Both the position numbers and the translations under genes were made by a program. From the NCBI GenBank assembly GCA_021107345.1, contig JAIOSX010000136.1:1-6994 (forward strand): a stretch of 6,994 nucleotides of DNA. The letters run 5' to 3'. This document shows positions 5,981 to 6,994 of this stretch, one piece after another. Under the pieces are notes generated by a model, which ran no database searches, was not told the DNA's origin, and was given only the letters and a program-made list of their open reading frames with translations. The DNA is from Candidatus Aegiribacteria sp. (GTDB taxonomy: Bacteria; Fermentibacterota; Fermentibacteria; Fermentibacterales; Fermentibacteraceae). Each line of letters begins with the position of its first letter. The first letter of the stretch is position 1.

Positions 5981-6994
5981 ATATACAATACTCGATACAT
6001 ATTTACAGCAGTTCTGTGGTCAACCCTCACAATTATTTCGTGTTCAGGCACGCGTATTACTTCCCTTGATCATCGTATCTCTGATTCGGCGCCTCCCCCA
6101 TCTCGGAACCAGATGGTACTCCCGGTCCTTCAGGGGGGAGCGACAGTATGCAGCGAGGTTCCTTCCACGGATATACCGGCTTCTCTGGCTGCTACCAGCG
6201 ATATTCAGTACAGACCTGAAAGCTTTCCAGGAAGGGGAGACATAAAGGAACTGGTGGAGCAGATACTCAGAAGTGAAGGGGTACCTCGAGAAATTGCAGC
6301 ACTTGTATGGATTGAAAGTGATTTCGCTGTGGGCTGCTATTCCAGAGTAGGAGCCGCAGGTCCATGGCAGCTGATGCCCACGACGGGGCGTGAACTTGGC
6401 TTGAAGATAGACGATTACATTGATGAGAGATACTCCTGGGTAGCCTCCACAAGAGCTGCAGCAAGGTATCTTACACACCTGCACAACATTTTCGATGACT
6501 GGTCTTTAGCGATTGCTGCTTACAACTGCGGTCCGGGAAAGGTTCAGGCAGGACTTCGGCAGGGAGGCAGCACTTTCGGTGAAATAGAGCTGCCAGGTGA
6601 AACGGATGCCTTCGTTCCACGTTTTGCTTCCGCCGCTGAGGCGTATGTTCAGGTAGAACTTGAGTCAGATAAACTTGCCGTTGTCTGGGTTCCTGCAGGT
6701 TTTGATCTCAGATTGCTTGCTGCTGAGACCGATCTACATATTGATATGCTTATGGATTTTAATAGATCGTACCTGATGGAAAAAACACCGGCAGAGGGTG
6801 AAGCCTGGGAAATTGTTGTACCTGCTTCATATACCGGTGAAGTGTTCAATACTGCGTGGGCCATCGATCCTGCGAGGTACCTCGTGAAGGAGGGAGACAG
6901 CTGGAGCTGGATAGCTTCTTCACTGGGTGTGTCATCGGAAGTGCTCATGGGGCTGAATCCAGCAGGGTCGCTTCAGCCCGGCATGTACATTGAC
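5981..6994 (+). CDS. Lipoprotein lytic transglycosylase (MltD/Slt type) with LysM domain, 3' end outside window
   Basis: Lytic transglycosylases cleave the MurNAc-GlcNAc bond of peptidoglycan and form 1,6-anhydro-MurNAc. The frame is open from 5882 and runs past the right edge. Numbered from 5981, it has a lipoprotein-like signal (FTAVLWSTLTIISC, lipid-acceptor Cys21) and a linker. The SLT domain follows with WIESDF (catalytic Glu112), GAAGPWQLMP (124-133) and AAYNCGPG (179-186), which are the conserved ES, GxWQ and AYN motifs. A partial LysM domain (about 300-338, with VKEGDSWSWIA and LNPAGSLQPG) closes the visible part and should bind glycan. The start is unresolved: no ATG, GTG or TTG occurs in frame before Cys21. 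ATA 5981 is a provisional choice because it gives a basic residue before the hydrophobic core. The first in-frame ATG (6113) would remove the signal. The gene diverges from asd with about 12 bp between the starts. Confidence 0.85.
   Translation, partial: MYNTRYIFTAVLWSTLTIISCSGTRITSLDHRISDSAPPPSRNQMVLPVLQGGATVCSEVPSTDIPASLAATSDIQYRPESFPGRGDIKELVEQILRSEGVPREIAALVWIESDFAVGCYSRVGAAGPWQLMPTTGRELGLKIDDYIDERYSWVASTRAAARYLTHLHNIFDDWSLAIAAYNCGPGKVQAGLRQGGSTFGEIELPGETDAFVPRFASAAEAYVQVELESDKLAVVWVPAGFDLRLLAAETDLHIDMLMDFNRSYLMEKTPAEGEAWEIVVPASYTGEVFNTAWAIDPARYLVKEGDSWSWIASSLGVSSEVLMGLNPAGSLQPGMYID
5996..6023 (-). promoter_or_regulatory. Weak candidate promoter of asd, inside the transglycosylase signal region
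   Basis: On the minus strand, TTGACC (6018-6023) is followed after 16 nt by TATGTA (5996-6001). The -35 is good but the -10 matches only three positions. If real, it lies within the coding sequence of the divergent neighbour, with a leader of only about 20 nt before TTG 5968. Confidence 0.25.

Noticed and set aside
5940..6245. 101-codon plus-strand ORF overlapping the transglycosylase N-terminus
   Set aside because: It is in another frame than the lipobox and SLT domain and has no recognisable features; it is a shadow ORF.
1..6994. CRISPR array, tRNA, rRNA, transposase, phage or defence genes
   Set aside because: I looked on both strands and saw no spaced direct repeats, RNA gene signatures or proteins of these kinds.

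Overview
The window reads as an ordinary chromosomal segment of a Gram-negative bacterium with a moderate GC content (judged by eye, slightly under half). The gene set combines a secreted calcium-loop beta-propeller protein, a PpiD-like periplasmic folding factor, a DNA polymerase III delta subunit, aspartate-semialdehyde dehydrogenase and a lipoprotein lytic transglycosylase. It would fit a lineage of the FCB superphylum or a neighbouring candidate phylum. That placement is a guess from gene style only; no rRNA or other marker is present to test it.

Layout from left to right. On the minus strand lies the 5' part of a secreted FG-GAP/VCBS-type repeat protein (1-757, running off the left edge). 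It is followed by a 431-base region without genes (758-1188). This region holds a good extended -10 promoter for that gene (988-1016), a long leader with a nested palindrome directly before its ribosome binding site (777-886), and the terminator of the next minus-strand gene (1134-1161). The PpiD-like gene (1189-3063, minus) diverges from holA (3166-4164, plus). holA is followed by a gene for an unrecognised coiled-coil protein with a zinc ribbon and an acidic tail (4231-4962, plus), which appears to have its own promoter overlapping the end of holA. That gene converges on asd (5014-5968, minus), and a strong hairpin sits between them. asd diverges, with almost no spacer, from a 3'-truncated lytic transglycosylase/LysM gene (about 5981-6994, plus).

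The genes do not form one pathway. Two loose themes are visible: envelope biology (PpiD-like chaperone, lytic transglycosylase, and asd as a source of diaminopimelate for peptidoglycan) and replication (holA).

The points most worth a second look are these. First, asd is broken by a frame change close to its N-terminus, exactly where the conserved RSxGK segment should be, and the spacing suggests a loss of about 20 nt. Second, the adjacent transglycosylase has no ATG, GTG or TTG in frame before its lipoprotein signal. Third, the leader of the FG-GAP gene carries a 16-bp inverted repeat enclosing a 10-bp one. I found no CRISPR array, tRNA, rRNA, transposase gene, phage gene or defence system, and nothing that supports a new multi-gene system.
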